Part shown: positions 16,623 to 25,888 of the stretch, piece by piece
How positions within the stretch are numbered: the stretch's first letter is position 1
Layout: each line of letters opens with the position of its first letter
Origin: UMGS1590 sp036303105
GTDB lineage: Bacteria; Bacillota; Peptococcia; Peptococcales; Peptococcaceae
Length of the DNA stretch: 64,000 nucleotides
Reading direction: 5' to 3'
NCBI GenBank assembly: GCA_036303105.1
Contig: JAXJBF010000019.1
Coordinates: 1 to 64,000 of the forward strand
Notes under the pieces: generated by a model
Told to the model about the DNA's origin: nothing
Seen by the model: only the letters and a program-made list of their open reading frames with translations
Databases searched by the model: none
Program-made: the position numbers and the translations under genes

Positions 16623-16651
16623 GCGCCGGCAAGTTTGCCGGCGCTTTTTTT
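16623..16651 (+). terminator. Hairpin with plus-strand T-tract
   Basis: A GCGCCGGCAA/TTGCCGGCGC hairpin followed by eight T on the plus strand. It lies just after the stop of the minus-strand gene at 16652 but its T-tract faces the other way, and the toxin -35 box overlaps it. Confidence 0.5.
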
Positions 16652-17011
16652 TCAGCCTGGAAAGAAGCCAATCCAGACACCCAGCAGAATGCAGAGCACC
16701 GCCAGGATGCGCGCAAGCACCCGTGAGCGCTGGTAGCCAAACATGCGCACAGTTTCCGGTGTGGAAAACGGCCAGATCAGCACGCCCAAGCCCAGGATGA
16801 TGCAGCCTATGCCTGTCATCAGCGAACCGATAAACAATCCCCCGAAAATGATAATCAGCATGGCCACGCCGATGACGCCCATCAGGTATTTCGCCTTGGG
16901 CATGTCGCGCTGCACAGCCTCGTCGTAGGCTTTGGCGCAGGCATCGGAGCAAAAGCTGCGTTCTTCATCCAAAGGCAGCCGTTTGCCGCAGTATTGACAA
17001 CGAATGTTCAT
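16652..17011 (-). CDS. Zinc-ribbon membrane protein, paralogue B
   Basis: A 119-residue paralogue of 15303-15653: N-terminal CQYCG...SFCSDACAKAYD zinc-ribbon-like motif, a short charged linker, then hydrophobic helices (about 45-118) containing WPFSTPETVRMFGY. Two Cys pairs are conserved between the copies. The ATG lies a few bases after the histidine kinase stop codon, with GAAAGGAG upstream, so it may be the last gene of the response regulator/kinase operon. Function unknown. Confidence 0.8.
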   Translation of the reverse strand: MNIRCQYCGKRLPLDEERSFCSDACAKAYDEAVQRDMPKAKYLMGVIGVAMLIIIFGGLFIGSLMTGIGCIILGLGVLIWPFSTPETVRMFGYQRSRVLARILAVLCILLGVWIGFFPG

Positions 17012-17013
17012 AA

Positions 17014-17934
17014 TCAGTTTCTCCTTTCAGATACAGCCACCCGCGGCAGGCAAAGCGCAAAGGTGCTGCCTTGTCCGGGTGTGCTGGTGAGTTTGATATA
17101 GCCGCCTTGGCCTGCGGCAATTTGTCGCGCCAAATAGAGACCGATGCCCACGCCTGGCGCTGTGTAGGCGCTGGGGGCACGGTAAAAGCGGGCGAAAACT
17201 TTCGCCTGCTCCGCTTCCGGTATGCCCGGCCCACTGTCGCGCACACGAAGGGCGGCGAACAGCTCATAGTTCATCACATCCACTGTCACACTGCCGCCAT
17301 CCGGTGTGTATTTGATGGCATTGTCCAACAGGTTGCAGAGGGCTTCTTCGGTCCATTTGGCATCACAGAGGGCGGTGCCTTCACTATTGCCGCAGGTCAG
17401 GGTGATGTGCTTAGCCTCGGCCTTGGCAGCATATTGCGCAAAGGCACTGCGAACCAGCGGCGCCAGATCGGTCACCTGCGGATGCAGGGCAACAATGCCC
17501 GTCTCCAGCCGCGAACTCTTGACCAAGCCGTTGATCAGGCTGTCGAGTTTTTCGCTCTGGCTGCCAATGGCGGCGACACATTCTTCTGCCTGCGGCGGCA
17601 GCGGCTGTTCCGCCAAGAGCTGGGCGTAAAGGCGAATGTTGGCCAGCGGCGTTTTAGTTTGATGGGACACATCGCTGACCAGCTCTGCCAGCTGATCGCG
17701 CTGCTCGGCGACACGCTGCGCCGAGTCGCTACCCGCCTGAAGGTATTGCGCCAGACGGCTTTCCAGCGCAGAAAGTTGTGTTTCATCGAAATGGCGCGCC
17801 GAAAAGTCGCCCTCGATGGCGGCAGAAAGCATCGCATCCAGTCGCGCCATCAGCTGCCGTTCATAGCATCTGCGCCAAAGCAGCACCCCTGCCGCTGCAA
17901 GCAGCGCCAACGCTGCCACAATCCAGCCCATCAT
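17014..17934 (-). CDS. Sensor histidine kinase
   Basis: About 306 residues: one N-terminal membrane helix (MMGWIVAALALLAAAGVLLW) with almost no extracellular part, a dimerisation/phosphoacceptor helix (SDVSHQTKTPLANI, His about 115) and a HATPase domain with LLDNAIKYTPDGG, DSGPGIP and GVGIGLYLAR. The missing sensor loop is typical of kinases that sense through a partner ABC transporter, as in BceS-like systems. The start overlaps the response regulator stop by ATGA (17931-17934). The ABC transporter upstream on the same strand is a likely partner and target. Confidence 0.9.
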   Translation of the reverse strand: MMGWIVAALALLAAAGVLLWRRCYERQLMARLDAMLSAAIEGDFSARHFDETQLSALESRLAQYLQAGSDSAQRVAEQRDQLAELVSDVSHQTKTPLANIRLYAQLLAEQPLPPQAEECVAAIGSQSEKLDSLINGLVKSSRLETGIVALHPQVTDLAPLVRSAFAQYAAKAEAKHITLTCGNSEGTALCDAKWTEEALCNLLDNAIKYTPDGGSVTVDVMNYELFAALRVRDSGPGIPEAEQAKVFARFYRAPSAYTAPGVGIGLYLARQIAAGQGGYIKLTSTPGQGSTFALCLPRVAVSERRN

Positions 17935-18611
17935 GGTGCCACCGCCCAAAGATAGCCGATGCCATAGATGGTGCGCAGCCACACAGGATGCGCCGGATCA
18001 TCCTCCAACTTGGCACGCAGCCGTTTCACCGTCACCGACAGCGCATTTTCCTCCACATAGGCGGTGTCACCCCACACACGGTCGATAAGTGTTTCCCGGC
18101 GCACCGCATGGCCGCGGTTTTCCACCAACACATGCAGAAGCTTTTGCTCGGTTTTCGACAGCGTCACCTCGTTCTCGCCGCGCAGGAACACCATACGCGC
18201 AAAATCGAAGCGAAACGGCCCCAGCGCCAGCACTTGCGCAGGCTGTGCCGGCGGATTCCGCAGCTGCACCGCCACACGTGCCCGCAGCACAGCTAGGGAA
18301 AAAGGCTTGGTGATGTAGTCGTTGGCGCCGGCTTCCAGGCCAATGACCTCGTCCATTTCCATATCGTTGGCCGTGAGCAGAATCACCGGCACAGCATCAC
18401 CCGACGCGCGCCACTGCCGCAGGAGCTCCAAGCCGCTTGCATCCGGCAGGTTGATGTCTAAAACAACCAACTGAAAGGCTCCTTCGGCCCGTCTGCGACG
18501 CGCAGCGGCAGCCGATTCGGCAATAACCATCTCACGCTCGTCGGCATTCAGCGCCAGCGCAATGCCATGCGCCAGCGCGGCGTCGTCTTCCACCAATAAA
18601 ATGCGTTCCAT
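17931..18611 (-). CDS. OmpR/PhoB family response regulator
   Basis: 226 residues: receiver domain (acidic EDD near residue 8, phospho-Asp in LVVLDINLPDASG, Lys in NDYITKPF) and an OmpR-type winged helix (about 125-226; ENALSVTVKRLRAKLEDDP). It forms an operon with the downstream histidine kinase. A TATAAT (minus strand, about 18639-18644) lies just after the permease terminator and may be its promoter. It probably controls the adjacent ABC transporter genes. Confidence 0.92.
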   Translation of the reverse strand: MERILLVEDDAALAHGIALALNADEREMVIAESAAAARRRRAEGAFQLVVLDINLPDASGLELLRQWRASGDAVPVILLTANDMEMDEVIGLEAGANDYITKPFSLAVLRARVAVQLRNPPAQPAQVLALGPFRFDFARMVFLRGENEVTLSKTEQKLLHVLVENRGHAVRRETLIDRVWGDTAYVEENALSVTVKRLRAKLEDDPAHPVWLRTIYGIGYLWAVAP

Positions 18612-18647
18612 AGGCTCCCTCCTTGCCGATTTTCTCTATTATAACAA

Positions 18648-18682
18648 AAACGTGCGCCTCACACGAGACGCACGTTCTTTTT
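18648..18682. terminator. Terminator after the ABC permease gene
   Basis: An AACGTGCG/CGCACGTT hairpin with T-rich flanks on both strands separates the ABC permease (minus strand) from the response regulator. Confidence 0.75.
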
Positions 18683-21346
18683 TTATTCCTGCCGCAGACG
18701 ATCAACAATCGAATGACGGCTCATGAGCCGCCCACTGAGCAGCGGCAGCGCTGTGCCAATGATGGCAAAGATCGGCAGCATCGCCAGAATTGGCCAATAG
18801 GTTGGCTTAAAGCTAAAGAACCAGAACATGCTCGACACCGCCTGGCTCATCACTGGTGTCATGAGCAGCGTCAGCACCAGTGCCAAAAGCAAGGCGCCCA
18901 TGGTATAGAGCAAGCCTTCGATGATCAGCATGCGCCGCAGCTGCTTGGTCGTCATGCCAATAGACTGCAGCATCGCAAATTCACGCCGCCGCGCGGTGAT
19001 GCCTGTCAGGATGGCGTTGAAGAAGTTCAGCACGCCGACCAACGCCACAATCAGGCTCAATGCGCCGCCAGTCATGGCAAACATGTTGCGTGTACCTTCA
19101 AATTGCTCAATGTAGGTGTTCTTGCTCTCATAGTCATAACTCGGATCAACGTTGGTCGTATACTCTTTAAGAAAATCCTCCATGTTGGCAGTGGCATCGT
19201 CGTCGGTGTTGAAGGCATAGTACATGATGCTGTCGGTGCCAGTGTCCTGTTTGAAGGTGTCGGCGCCCAGAATAAATTCATCGCTGCCATAGTAGCGGTA
19301 ACTTAAGGACGTTGGCACCGCCACCACAGCCGTCACCGTGTAGGTGATGGCGCGATAGTCCTTGGGATTGCGGACAAGCTGATTCACTTTATTTTCAGGT
19401 ACATTGTCAAGTGACGCATACACCTCACCCGTATCTGGATCCACATACTCAAAACTGTCCACATAATAAATCGTCACCTGATCGCCGAGCTTCGCCCAGT
19501 GGGAATCTGGTATCAGCTTATCATAGTCGTCCTCCGAATACACAGCGGCAATGTTTCTGCTGCCCGGCTCCCGCAGAGAATCAATGTCGCCTTCGTACAC
19601 CGTCAGCTGGCTCAGCGGAAAATCCTCCATGCCGTACAGCTGCGCACGATCATAAATCAAGCCATCTTGCGTACGCGCTTCGTACTTCAAATTATTATCC
19701 AGTTCTTCTTTTGAAAGGAAATAACTTTTGCCTTGTCTATACCAATCTTCCGTAACGCCTTCCATCGTATTGGACGTATTGCCATAAACAGCGCCACCCT
19801 CAGTGATGCCGCCCTGAGCCTGCACCGCATCAATCACATCCTCTGGCAAGGCTTCTTCATCGTTAAACGCAGCACCACCAGTTTGAAAATAGCCCGCATC
19901 AGCAATCTGAAAATCGGTGGCCATTTGTAGGCTGACGTATTTGTCCATATCAAAACCGCGCACCAATGTGACTGTGACTGTCATCAGCACCACCGCCAAG
20001 GCCAGTGAGAGAATGGTGACAATCGTTTTGCCGCGACTGCGGCCGAGATTGGCCCAGACCATGGAAAACAGCGACACGCTTTCTTTTTTGCGGCTGCCTT
20101 TGCTGCGGCCGCTCCCCTCGGTGTAGCGCAGCGCTTCCACCGGCGACACGCGCCCAGCCATGCGCCCTGGCCGCAGGCAGGAGATGAACACTGTCACCAG
20201 CGCAAAGAGCGCCGAGCCCACAAAGATCCATGGGCTGACCGACGTGGTCAAGACGACGCCATCAAGCTGTGCCACAATAATCGGCAAGAGCACCTTGCCC
20301 AACAGCCACCCCAGCACCAGCCCCAGCGGAATGCCTATGATCGACAAAAAGAATGCCTGCTGACGAATCATGCGCCGCAGCTGCCGCGGCGTGGTGCCGA
20401 TGGTTTTCAAAAGCCCATAGAAGCGCACATCGCCAGCCACCGAAATCTGAAACACATTGTAGATGATCAAATAACCTGTCAGAAGAATCAACAGCAGCAT
20501 ACCAATTACAGCAGCCGCCGTCGTCGGATCCAGATTTTCTGTGATCTGCGCTCCAGTATAGCCCCAGTTGACACCCGTATTGATAAAGGTGCCATCATCG
20601 GTGCGTTCTTCACTTTGATAGCCATGGTTGGCAAGAATCTGATTCAGATCGGCGTCAATGTGGCGCGCGCCAGAAGCCAGCATCACATCCAGGTTCCAGG
20701 TACCCGTCATGCCGTCGTCCGCCGGCAAGGTGACACCCACCTCGTCGAGCACGGCGTCCACGCGGCTTTCCGGCACAAGAATGTGATTGGCAACAATGGC
20801 TTCGTCGTAGTCCCACCAGCCGCAAAGGGTAAAGGTTTGAGTCGTCTCATGACCGTCCACGTTAAAGGTCACAGTAAAGGTTTCGCCCAGCTTTGGCTCT
20901 ACACCGAGCAGCGCCAGCACATGGGTGTCGGTGGCCGCTTCGTTGGTGCCTTCCTTAGGCAGCCGCCCTTCAACCGGTGTGCAGTAGGTCCACTTGGCTT
21001 CATTGGCATCGCTGTAGCCGATCTCGACATGGGACTTGTTGAACGGTGCCTCCATCGGCATGCCCAGAAAACGCCGCAGCCCCCGCTCCGCGATCAACGG
21101 ATCATCCTTCAGTTCATTGTACTGTTCCTCGGTCAAATACTTAAACCCACCATGGCTATAACCGCCCACCTGGCGAAAATTCGCCTGCTGAAAGCCTTCG
21201 TTGACCGAAAACGCAATGGTGAACAGCGAGGTAAAGAGCATCGCCGTCAGCGCGATCGCCACAATGGCGACGATGTTGCGCGTGCGGTTGGCCGCCAGGC
21301 TGCGGCGGCTCAGCCGCCGCACGCATTTGCGATTGGATACCTTCAT
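18683..21346 (-). CDS. FtsX/MacB-like ABC transporter permease
   Basis: An 887-residue permease with an N-terminal membrane helix, a large extracellular domain, three helices near the centre, a second FtsX half (from about 450) with another helix and extracellular domain, and three C-terminal helices. This double FtsX layout is found in lipoprotein-release and antimicrobial-peptide resistance ABC systems of Bacillota. ATG 21346 is chosen over an upstream in-frame ATG because the arginine-rich MKVSNRKCVRRL start precedes the first helix and GGGGTGG lies just before it. The ATPase gene ends 14 bases upstream. Substrate unknown; peptide antibiotic defence or envelope maintenance is likely. Confidence 0.9.
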   Translation of the reverse strand: MKVSNRKCVRRLSRRSLAANRTRNIVAIVAIALTAMLFTSLFTIAFSVNEGFQQANFRQVGGYSHGGFKYLTEEQYNELKDDPLIAERGLRRFLGMPMEAPFNKSHVEIGYSDANEAKWTYCTPVEGRLPKEGTNEAATDTHVLALLGVEPKLGETFTVTFNVDGHETTQTFTLCGWWDYDEAIVANHILVPESRVDAVLDEVGVTLPADDGMTGTWNLDVMLASGARHIDADLNQILANHGYQSEERTDDGTFINTGVNWGYTGAQITENLDPTTAAAVIGMLLLILLTGYLIIYNVFQISVAGDVRFYGLLKTIGTTPRQLRRMIRQQAFFLSIIGIPLGLVLGWLLGKVLLPIIVAQLDGVVLTTSVSPWIFVGSALFALVTVFISCLRPGRMAGRVSPVEALRYTEGSGRSKGSRKKESVSLFSMVWANLGRSRGKTIVTILSLALAVVLMTVTVTLVRGFDMDKYVSLQMATDFQIADAGYFQTGGAAFNDEEALPEDVIDAVQAQGGITEGGAVYGNTSNTMEGVTEDWYRQGKSYFLSKEELDNNLKYEARTQDGLIYDRAQLYGMEDFPLSQLTVYEGDIDSLREPGSRNIAAVYSEDDYDKLIPDSHWAKLGDQVTIYYVDSFEYVDPDTGEVYASLDNVPENKVNQLVRNPKDYRAITYTVTAVVAVPTSLSYRYYGSDEFILGADTFKQDTGTDSIMYYAFNTDDDATANMEDFLKEYTTNVDPSYDYESKNTYIEQFEGTRNMFAMTGGALSLIVALVGVLNFFNAILTGITARRREFAMLQSIGMTTKQLRRMLIIEGLLYTMGALLLALVLTLLMTPVMSQAVSSMFWFFSFKPTYWPILAMLPIFAIIGTALPLLSGRLMSRHSIVDRLRQE

Positions 21347-21359
21347 GCTCGCCACCCCC

Positions 21360-22031
21360 TCACGCCGACACAATGCGCCCGTCTTCGATGCGGACAATGC
21401 GGTCCGCCATCTGGGCGATCTCTTCGTTGTGGGTGATCATCACCGTGGTCTGTGCATATTTCTGGCTCGTCACCTTGATCAGCCCCAGCACATCCTGGCT
21501 GGTTTTGCTGTCCAAATTGCCGGTCGGCTCGTCGGCAAGAATGATCGCAGGCTTCGCCGCCAAGGCACGGGCAATTGCCACGCGCTGCTGCTGACCGCCA
21601 GAAAGCTGATTCGGCAGGCTCGTGAGCTTTTCCGACAGGCCCAAGGTTGCAATGATTTCGTGCACATAGTCCCTGTCCACCTTGCGGCCATCCAGCTGCA
21701 GCGGCAGCACGATGTTTTCGTACACACTCAACACCGGCACCAGGTTGTAGGCCTGGAACACAAAACCGATCTTGCGACGGCGAAAAATCGTCAGCGCTTC
21801 GTCGGAAAGCTTGAAAAGCTCCTGGCCGTCCACCGTCACCGAGCCCGACGTTGGCCGGTCCAGCCCGCCCAGCATATGCAGCAGCGTCGACTTGCCGCTG
21901 CCCGACGTCCCCACAATCGCCACAAACTCACCGCTAGCCACACACATCGACACGCCATCCAGCGCGCGCACCTGCGTTGGGCCGCTGCCGTAGTACTTAC
22001 ATAAATCCACTGTCTCCAGGATGTTCATCAT
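21360..22031 (-). CDS. ABC transporter ATP-binding protein (MacB/LolD-like)
   Basis: A 223-residue ATPase with Walker A (GTSGSGKST near residue 40), the LSGGQQQRVAIARAL signature, Walker B (IILADEPTGNLDS) and the switch His (VMITHNEE). GNLDSKT is typical of the MacB/LolD/BceA group that pairs with FtsX-type permeases. It is the first gene of the ABC operon; GGAGGTTGGG precedes a double ATG (22031 or 22028). Confidence 0.94.
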   Translation of the reverse strand: MMNILETVDLCKYYGSGPTQVRALDGVSMCVASGEFVAIVGTSGSGKSTLLHMLGGLDRPTSGSVTVDGQELFKLSDEALTIFRRRKIGFVFQAYNLVPVLSVYENIVLPLQLDGRKVDRDYVHEIIATLGLSEKLTSLPNQLSGGQQQRVAIARALAAKPAIILADEPTGNLDSKTSQDVLGLIKVTSQKYAQTTVMITHNEEIAQMADRIVRIEDGRIVSA

Positions 22032-22149
22032 CCCAACCTCCTTCGTCGTTGATGGTCAATCTCCTTCATTGCCCCCATCATACCACAGCAAAATGACCAG
22101 CCTCTGTCGAGAATGTGACAGTTTTGACAGAAACTGACGGTAAAAGGCC

Positions 22150-22178
22150 AGGACTATTAGTTTGAAGCTAATAGTCCT
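22150..22178. promoter_or_regulatory. Perfect inverted repeat upstream of cassette 1
   Basis: An 11-bp perfect dyad AGGACTATTAG-N7-CTAATAGTCCT lies about 40 bases upstream of the cassette-1 -10 box. No T-tract follows on either strand, so an operator is more likely than a terminator. Confidence 0.5.
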
Positions 22179-22190
22179 ATTAATAAGCAG

Positions 22191-22250
22191 GTATTATCAC
22201 TTCCATAAATTTTGCTTTATAATAAGACCTGTAATCAAGTTCTTGCAAGA
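22191..22250 (+). promoter_or_regulatory. Cassette 1 promoter region
   Basis: A TATAAT box (22218-22223) without a good -35, followed by TCTTGCAAGACAAAAA. The block TTCCATAA...GCTTTATAATAAGAC recurs at 27060-27085 in front of cassette 2. A weak -35 fits activation by a LysR protein. Confidence 0.6.
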
Positions 22251-22281
22251 CAAAAAATCCTAACGAAAGAGGTGTGGCGTA

Positions 22282-22527
22282 ATGCCTCCTATCATCGATA
22301 AAACCAAATGCGTCAAATGTGGCACGTGCGTAGAGAGCTGCTGCATGGACGTTCTCAAGAAAACCGAAACCGAACCTGCAGAAATCGTCGTCCGTTATCC
22401 AAACGAATGCTGGCACTGCCGTGCTTGCGTCATCGAATGCCCACAGGGCGCCATCACCATGCGCTATCCACTGTCTCACATGATGTTCGTCATGGATGTG
22501 CCAAATGCTGAAGGAGGGGAACAATAA
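22282..22527 (+). CDS. AprB-like 2[4Fe-4S] ferredoxin subunit, cassette 1
   Basis: An 81-residue ferredoxin with Cys at 10, 13, 16, 20 and at 43, 46, 49, 53. The second motif and its surroundings (ECWHCRACVIECPQGAI) resemble the beta subunit of adenylylsulfate reductase (AprB), but the C-terminal AprB extension is short. It should pass electrons to the flavoprotein encoded next, whose ATG overlaps its stop (TAATG). GAGGTG precedes the ATG. It is nearly identical in length and motif layout to 27136-27381. Confidence 0.9.
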   Translation: MPPIIDKTKCVKCGTCVESCCMDVLKKTETEPAEIVVRYPNECWHCRACVIECPQGAITMRYPLSHMMFVMDVPNAEGGEQ

Positions 22528-24206
22528 TGGAAGTTACAATCAGAAAAGAGCCAATTCAGGCAGATGTACTCATCATTGGCGGCGGCGTTGCTGGTATGCA
22601 GGCAGCCATCGCTGCTGGTGAAAAAGGCGCCAACGTTGTTGTTGTAGAAAAAGCAAACACTCGTCATTCCGGCTGCAGCACCTGCGGCACCGACCACTTT
22701 ATGTGTTACATTCCTGAATGCCACGGCGATGACGTCAACCAAATCCTGCAGGAAATCATGGAAAGTCTTCTTGGACCAAACCAGGATATGGACATTTTCG
22801 TTAAGATGATCAAACGTTCCTATGAACTGATTCAAAAATGGGAATCCTACGGCATCAACATGCGCCCTACCGGCAAATGGAACTTCGAAGGTCACACCAT
22901 GCCAGGCCGCCGCAACTTCCATTTGAAATACGATGGTCATAATCAGAAGGAACTGCTGACGAAGAAGGCTCGTCAAGTTGGCGCAAAGGTCATCAACCAC
23001 ACCACCATCACTGAATTGCTCGTGAAAGACGGCAAAGTCGTTGGTGCCATCGGTATCAACAGCCAGAAAGATCAGCCAGAAATGGTCATCTTCCAGACAA
23101 AGAGTGCCATCATCACCACTGGTGGGGCATCCCGTCTCTATCCAAACCTCAACCCAGCATTTCCTTTCGACATGGCTCTATGCCCATCCAACGGCGCTGG
23201 TGCAGCCATCGCTTATCGTGCTGGTGCAAAACTGGTAAACCTCGACATCCCTTATGTTCATGCTGGCCCAACCATTTTCCAGCGTGGCGGTAAAGGCACC
23301 TGGATTGGTTTACTCACCGATATCAACGGCAAACCAGTCGGTCCATTCATGACCAAGCCAAGCCGTGAATATGGTGATGTTACCTCCGATATCTGGCAGG
23401 GTGTGTTCTCCGAAAAGATCGCTGATGGGACTGGCCCTGTTTACATGAACTGCTCTGCACTGTCTGACGAAGATCTGGATTATCAGCGCACCGCTTTCGT
23501 TTCCGAAGGCTGCACCTCCATCAATGAATACTTCGATCAGTACGGCATCGATCTGCACAAACAGATGGTTGAATTCAGCACCTATGAATGCGACTACGCT
23601 GCCTGCGGCCCAGAAATCAATGCCGACACCGAAACCTCTCTGCCTGGCCTCTATGCTGCTGGCGACCTGGTTGGTAATGTTTGCGGCCGTATCACTGGTG
23701 CCGCGGTTCTTGGTCAGATCTCCGGTGAAAACGCTGCTGATTACAGCAAAGAACTCGAATTCACTGCCATCGATGACATGCCAATCATCAAGGAAAAATA
23801 CGAATGGTACAATGCTGTCATGAACAGAGAAATCGGCGCCGGCTGGTTGGAAGTCAACTCTACCTTAAGCCAGATCATGGACAAATACCTCAGCGTCAAG
23901 AGTGTGCGTTCTGAATCTCTGATGCGCGCTGGTTACAAATACCTCGGCGACCTCAAGAAATATGCTACTGAACAGCTCAAGGCTGAAAACGCGCACGAAC
24001 TGATGCGTACGCTCGAAGTCATGGACCTCATGGATCTCAGTCAGGCCATCTTCCTGTGCTCCGAAAACAGAAAGGAAACCCGTGGCTTCCATCGCCGTTC
24101 CGACTACACCTTCACCAACCCTCTCCTGAACAATAGATTCCAGACCATTTGCCTGGAAGACGGGAAACCTGTGCTCGAGTTCCGTGATAAGGTTAAAAAA
24201 TATTAA
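22527..24206 (+). CDS. AprA/fumarate-reductase-like FAD oxidoreductase, cassette 1
   Basis: A 559-residue flavoprotein with an N-terminal FAD Rossmann motif (VLIIGGGVAGMQAA, about 14-27), EKANTRHSG, a central ITTGGASRLYP, and a second FAD contact near the C-terminal third (LPGLYAAGDLVG). It belongs to the fumarate reductase/succinate dehydrogenase/AprA flavoprotein superfamily and lacks the extra FMN-binding domain of FrdA-type periplasmic reductases. There is no signal peptide, so it acts in the cytoplasm with the coupled ferredoxin. The substrate is probably an organic anion brought in by the DASS carrier downstream; APS itself is not assumed. Close paralogue: 27381-29057. Confidence 0.88.
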   Translation: MEVTIRKEPIQADVLIIGGGVAGMQAAIAAGEKGANVVVVEKANTRHSGCSTCGTDHFMCYIPECHGDDVNQILQEIMESLLGPNQDMDIFVKMIKRSYELIQKWESYGINMRPTGKWNFEGHTMPGRRNFHLKYDGHNQKELLTKKARQVGAKVINHTTITELLVKDGKVVGAIGINSQKDQPEMVIFQTKSAIITTGGASRLYPNLNPAFPFDMALCPSNGAGAAIAYRAGAKLVNLDIPYVHAGPTIFQRGGKGTWIGLLTDINGKPVGPFMTKPSREYGDVTSDIWQGVFSEKIADGTGPVYMNCSALSDEDLDYQRTAFVSEGCTSINEYFDQYGIDLHKQMVEFSTYECDYAACGPEINADTETSLPGLYAAGDLVGNVCGRITGAAVLGQISGENAADYSKELEFTAIDDMPIIKEKYEWYNAVMNREIGAGWLEVNSTLSQIMDKYLSVKSVRSESLMRAGYKYLGDLKKYATEQLKAENAHELMRTLEVMDLMDLSQAIFLCSENRKETRGFHRRSDYTFTNPLLNNRFQTICLEDGKPVLEFRDKVKKY

Positions 24207-24237
24207 TCCTTGTTTTGCTTTCAAAGATTTCATCCAC

Positions 24238-24284
24238 GTGCAGCAGGCATCTTGCTTGTCATAGTGCTTGCTGCACCATTTTTC
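24238..24284 (+). terminator. Intra-cassette terminator-like hairpin, cassette 1
   Basis: A GTGCAGCA/TGCTGCAC stem (24238-24245 with 24269-24276) followed by a T-tract between the flavoprotein and transporter genes. The same stem occurs in cassette 2. Confidence 0.65.
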
Positions 24285-24369
24285 AAGCAGGTAAACTGCA
24301 AACAGAAATAATCATATATCAATCATTACTCAAACGTTAATTTGCTTCTCAAAAAATGAGGTGTTCATT

Positions 24370-25872
24370 ATGTCATCGGAAACAAAAAAAGTTTCTAAAA
24401 CAAAGCCATCCTACTGGGTTCATCTTGTAATTGGGCTCTTAATCATGATCGGTTTTCCACAACTGGGACCTTTTGAACCAATCACCGAAACTGGTATGTG
24501 GGTAGCCGGTATTTTGATCGGCATGGTTTATCTTTGGTCAACGCTCGACAGCATTTGGCCTAGTATCTTAGGGCTGCTTTTGTTTGCGCTGTATTCTGGC
24601 TTTTTGGGAGAAGATGTCACCGGATACAACGCCGTCAAAACAGTTTTTCTCAATGCGGTAGGCAGCGATATCGTCATCACTGTTATTCTCGGGATGGTGC
24701 TGTTTGGCGCCATTGAATGTGCTGGCTGCACGAAATACCTGGCACGTTTTTTCTTAACCAGAAAAATTATCACCGGCCGTCCTTATGTATTCTTATTCAT
24801 CGTGTTTTTCTGCTCTTATTTCGTGGCCGGTTTTACCCTTCCTATTGCTTCCTTGCTCATTTTATGGCCTTTAATGTATGAAGCAATGAATGAATTCGGC
24901 TATAAACCACAGGATAAGATCTTTTGGATTTCTATTTTCGGGATTTATCTGGCTGCAACACTTGGCCAGCCAATGTTTCCATTCAAAGGCGCTGCGCTGG
25001 TCATCACTGGTGTATTCTCAAAAGCAGCAGGCATGGATTTAAGCTATCCTGCTTACATCGCCTACAACTTCATCATGGCTATTCTTCTGCTTTTGATCTT
25101 CCTGATTTTTGTCAAGTTTATCCTGCGTCCAGACGTCAGCAAGCTGAAAGCCGTTTCGCCTGAAATGTTCAATAAGAATCCACTGCCACCAATGAACATC
25201 CAGCAAAAAGCCACCCTGTTGGCTTGCCTGTGCTTCATCATTCTTCTGTTGGCACCAAGTTTCATGCCAAAAACCTGGGCACTGACCAATATTTTAAACA
25301 GCTACGGCACCACCGGCATCATGGGCCTGTGCATCATCGTGCTGATGATTCTGCGCCATGACGGCAAACCATTGCTCAACTACCGTGAAGTGGCCAAAAC
25401 GTCGGTATCCTGGGATATTTTCTTCCTGGTTGCCGCTTCCGTCTATGTCTGCAACGCGGTTGCTCAGCCACAAACGGGCCTGAAAGAATTTATTGTTCAA
25501 ACACTGACACCACTCCTTGGGAACAAGCCAGACTTTGTCTTTGTTGGGATCTTGCTCTTGGTCACCTTGATCATGGCAAACTTCGCCAACAACGCTGGTA
25601 TGGCTACGGTTATGATCCCAATTGCGATCGCTTTCCAGGATATGTATCCAAATATTCCAATGATCGCTGTTTGCATGAGCTTAGGGATGATCGTCTTTGT
25701 GGGCGCAGTTGCACCAGCAGCCTCCCCTTACTGCGCCATGCTCCATGCCCAGAAAGATAAAATCACCTTTAAGCAGATTGAAACCTGTGCGTTGCCAATG
25801 AGCCTTATCGCTTGGCTCTGCTACACGTTCATCGGGTATCCAATCGCATCCATCCTTTTCACCAGTTTATAA
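24370..25872 (+). CDS. DASS/SLC13-type organic anion transporter, cassette 1
   Basis: About 500 residues with a basic N-terminus and about twelve membrane segments. The NFANNAGMATVMIPIA segment in the second half corresponds to the substrate/Na+ motif region of DASS carriers. ATG 24370 has GAGGTG eight bases upstream; an in-frame GTG lies at 24361. It is closely related to 29213-30715. It is encoded between the flavoprotein and LysR genes of the cassette, so it most likely imports the reductase substrate or exchanges it for the product. Confidence 0.9.
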   Translation: MSSETKKVSKTKPSYWVHLVIGLLIMIGFPQLGPFEPITETGMWVAGILIGMVYLWSTLDSIWPSILGLLLFALYSGFLGEDVTGYNAVKTVFLNAVGSDIVITVILGMVLFGAIECAGCTKYLARFFLTRKIITGRPYVFLFIVFFCSYFVAGFTLPIASLLILWPLMYEAMNEFGYKPQDKIFWISIFGIYLAATLGQPMFPFKGAALVITGVFSKAAGMDLSYPAYIAYNFIMAILLLLIFLIFVKFILRPDVSKLKAVSPEMFNKNPLPPMNIQQKATLLACLCFIILLLAPSFMPKTWALTNILNSYGTTGIMGLCIIVLMILRHDGKPLLNYREVAKTSVSWDIFFLVAASVYVCNAVAQPQTGLKEFIVQTLTPLLGNKPDFVFVGILLLVTLIMANFANNAGMATVMIPIAIAFQDMYPNIPMIAVCMSLGMIVFVGAVAPAASPYCAMLHAQKDKITFKQIETCALPMSLIAWLCYTFIGYPIASILFTSL

Positions 25873-25888
25873 TAACTGGGGGTCATTG

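Noticed and set aside
16444..16740. 98-residue minus-strand protein ending in the toxin sequence
   Set aside because: The upstream part overlaps the zinc-ribbon gene and has no ribosome site; the 27-residue start has a strong one.
17071..17955. 294-residue plus-strand frame
   Set aside because: Antisense to the histidine kinase with H, N, G1 and G2 boxes; no recognisable protein in the plus frame.
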